From: an uncultured beta proteobacterium
Lineage (GTDB): Bacteria > Pseudomonadota > Gammaproteobacteria > Burkholderiales > Burkholderiaceae_C
DNA length: 44,403 nt
Assembly (NCBI GenBank): GCA_903938815.1
Contig: CAJAES010000109.1
Coordinates: 1 to 44,403 of the forward strand
Direction of reading: 5' to 3'
How positions within the stretch are numbered: the first letter of the stretch is position 1; every line of letters begins with the position of its first letter. Below are positions 42,919 through 44,403 of this stretch, in pieces. The notes beneath the pieces were generated by a model. It ran no database searches, was not told the DNA's origin, and was given only the letters and a program-made list of their open reading frames with translations. The translations under genes were made by a program, and so were the position numbers.

Positions 42919-44301
42919 ATGACCATGACTCGCCCGACCCCGCCCGATGGCGGCGACACGCCCGCAGCCTCCGAAGATTTTCGCCCGTCCCGGCGCCGGG
43001 TGATCCAGGCCGCCGCAGCGGCCGGCGCCGTGGCGAGCCTCTCGACACCGCTGCTGCCCAGGGCGCGGGCGGCAGGCAAGGTCCTGAAGGTGATGCAGTG
43101 GAACCACTTCGTCCCGGCGTTCGACGAGTGGTTCAACAAGAAGTTCGTGAAGGAGTGGGGCGAGCGCAACGACACCGAGGTGATCGTCACGAACGTCGGC
43201 ATGACCAGCATCGAGAGTCGCGCGGCAACCGAGATCGGCAAGAAGCAGGGCCATGACATCTGCATGTTCCTGAGCCCTCCGGCGTCCTACGAGGACGACG
43301 TGATCGACCACCGGGATATCTATGCCGAGTGCGAGCGCAAGTACGGCAAGCCGCACGAGATCGCCCTCAAGAGCACCTACAACCCGGTCACGAAGAAGTA
43401 CTTCGGCTTTTCCGACAGCTACGTGCCCGATCCCGTCAACTTCCGCCAGGATCTCTGGAGCGACGTCGGCGTGAAGCCCGACACCTGGGAGTCCATCCGC
43501 GTGGGTGGGCGCAAGATCAAGGAAAAGCACGGCATTCCGGTGGGCATCGGCATGTCGAACGAACTCGACAGCAGCATGGCGCTGCGCTCGATCCTGCTGG
43601 CCTTCGGAGGCGGCGTCCAGGACGCTCAGGGCCGGCCCAGCCTGAAGTCGCGCAACACGCTGGAGGCCCTGAAGTACGCCAAGGCGCTGTACACGGAGAC
43701 GATGACCGACGAGATCTTCTCGTGGGACGCGTCTTCCAACAACCGTCTGATGCTGGCCGGCAAGGGGTCTCTGACCCTCAACGCCATCTCGGTCACCCGC
43801 ACTGGCGAGAGCGAGAAGATTCCCGTGGCCAGCAAGATCCTGCTCGGCCGTCCGGCCCGTGGTCCGGCGGGGCAGATCGGCGTCATGCACCTGATGAACG
43901 CCTACGTGATCTGGAAGTTCGCACGCAACGTCAGTGGCGCCAAGAAGTTCCTGGTCGACCTCACCGGGCAATCCCGCGAGGCCTTTCTCGCCAGCGGCTT
44001 CTACAACTTTCCCACCTACCAGCAGCTCGTGCCGGACCTGCAGCAGCTGATCGCCAACGACCCCAAGGCCACGCCCACCGACAAGTACGCCATCTTCTCC
44101 GACGCCAGCACCTGGACCGTCGGCGTGGGCTACCCGGGCTACGCCAACGGCGCAGTCGACGAGATCTGGAAGAAGTGGATCGTGCCGAGGATGTTCGCCG
44201 ACGCGGCGTCGGGCCGGCTCAGCCCGGAGGCCGCGATGGACCTCTATGCCACCGAGGTCAACGAGATCTACAGGCAGTGGCAGGGCCGGCGCAAGGTCTA
44301 G
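42919..44301 (+). CDS. ABC transporter solute-binding protein (family 1 type), Tat exported
   Basis: 460 residues. SRRRVIQAAAAAG is a twin-arginine signal (residues about 24-36). The mature protein shows the large two-lobe binding protein of the sugar/oligosaccharide type: VLKVMQWNHFVPAFDEWFN, GHDICMFLSPPASY, LWSDVGVKPDTWES, a RGPAGQIGVMHLMNAYVIWK hinge and AGKGSLTLNA. AGGAA at 42905-42909 precedes the ATG; an ATG at 42925 is a later option. The ligand is unknown. Its operon continued downstream until disrupted by the IS-like end. Confidence 0.9.
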   Translation: MTMTRPTPPDGGDTPAASEDFRPSRRRVIQAAAAAGAVASLSTPLLPRARAAGKVLKVMQWNHFVPAFDEWFNKKFVKEWGERNDTEVIVTNVGMTSIESRAATEIGKKQGHDICMFLSPPASYEDDVIDHRDIYAECERKYGKPHEIALKSTYNPVTKKYFGFSDSYVPDPVNFRQDLWSDVGVKPDTWESIRVGGRKIKEKHGIPVGIGMSNELDSSMALRSILLAFGGGVQDAQGRPSLKSRNTLEALKYAKALYTETMTDEIFSWDASSNNRLMLAGKGSLTLNAISVTRTGESEKIPVASKILLGRPARGPAGQIGVMHLMNAYVIWKFARNVSGAKKFLVDLTGQSREAFLASGFYNFPTYQQLVPDLQQLIANDPKATPTDKYAIFSDASTWTVGVGYPGYANGAVDEIWKKWIVPRMFADAASGRLSPEAAMDLYATEVNEIYRQWQGRRKV

Positions 44302-44334
44302 CCGCCTCACGCGCCCGAGCCGAAGGAGAACCCG

Positions 44335-44403
44335 ATGTCGCACATTGCGTATTTCACGCCATCGCGGACACCCATTTCACGCGATCGCGGACAGCATTTC
44401 AAG
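44335..44403 (+). pseudogene. First codons of the next transporter gene, interrupted
   Basis: AAGGAG at 44323-44328, 6 bases before ATG at 44335, is the start of a new gene (MSHI...), 33 bp after the binding-protein stop, where a permease or ATPase would be expected. After about four codons the sequence becomes the tandem IS-like repeat, so the native gene is broken. The frame stays open to the window edge only by chance. Confidence 0.5.
44346..44403. mobile_element. End of an insertion sequence, IS21-like (partial)
   Basis: ATTTCACGC(C/G)ATCGCGGACA occurs at 44351-44370 and 44374-44393, with a third copy beginning at 44396. Short tandem terminal repeats of about 22-23 bp, beginning near a TG dinucleotide (44346-44347), are characteristic of the ends of IS21-family elements. 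The transposase genes lie outside the window, so family assignment is by terminal pattern only. Confidence 0.6.

Overview
The window is very GC-rich and densely coded. It reads as a chromosomal segment of a betaproteobacterium in the Burkholderiales (Comamonadaceae or the Leptothrix/Rubrivivax group). The grounds are the overall base composition, a Bug-type solute-binding protein, a PEP-CTERM exported hydrolase, GlnRS-based glutamine charging and three two-component systems. Placement below order level is inference. No rRNA, tRNA, CRISPR array or prophage was seen.

Layout: 1-560 is the N-terminal part of a TIR-domain protein on the minus strand that runs off the left edge. 640-2775 holds an M14 zinc carboxypeptidase and a divergent DUF1499 protein. 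2989-4955 is a LytS/LytTR-type kinase-regulator pair, followed by two small membrane proteins. 5948-8833 holds glnS, a DUF3016 protein and an exported FKBP isomerase. 8864-10590 is a coupled DUF808 membrane protein and phytanoyl-CoA-dioxygenase-like protein. 10686-14465 has an HDOD protein, a small lipoprotein-like peptide, a receiver-only protein, a NarL-type regulator and a divergent CHASE3 kinase. 14437-19649 holds a PEP-CTERM SGNH hydrolase, a class V aminotransferase, a YgiQ radical SAM protein and an exported MsrA. 19650-22337 is a Spy/CpxP-like chaperone with an OmpR regulator and HAMP kinase, followed by an exported hypothetical and an ABC exporter.

24927-25836 is the longest non-coding stretch. 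It carries two copies, in opposite orientation, of a roughly 100-bp palindromic element, enclosed by a 12-bp inverted repeat. Next comes a cobalt-type nitrile hydratase operon (25837-27632), an MCP (minus), and an overlapping operon of GMC oxidoreductase, luciferase-like flavin monooxygenase and S4 protein.

The most interesting block is 32345-42677. Two arms diverge from a 50-bp region with a GntR/HutC-like operator. The left arm encodes a GMC oxidoreductase, a Bug-type binding protein and a choline-sulfatase-like sulfatase. The right arm encodes the GntR regulator, a mandelate-racemase-family enzyme with a full catalytic set, a NitT/TauT-type ABC importer, and a split UxaA-type dehydratase/lyase (SAF subunit plus large subunit). 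It looks like an uptake and degradation pathway for a sulfated, sulfonated or polyhydroxylated acid; the substrate cannot be told from sequence.

The right end holds a second ABC solute-binding protein behind an AT-rich leader with a Fur-box-like sequence (14/19 matches). The next gene of that operon begins with a good ribosome-binding site but is lost after about four codons in tandem repeats that resemble the end of an IS21-type insertion sequence, which continues beyond the window.
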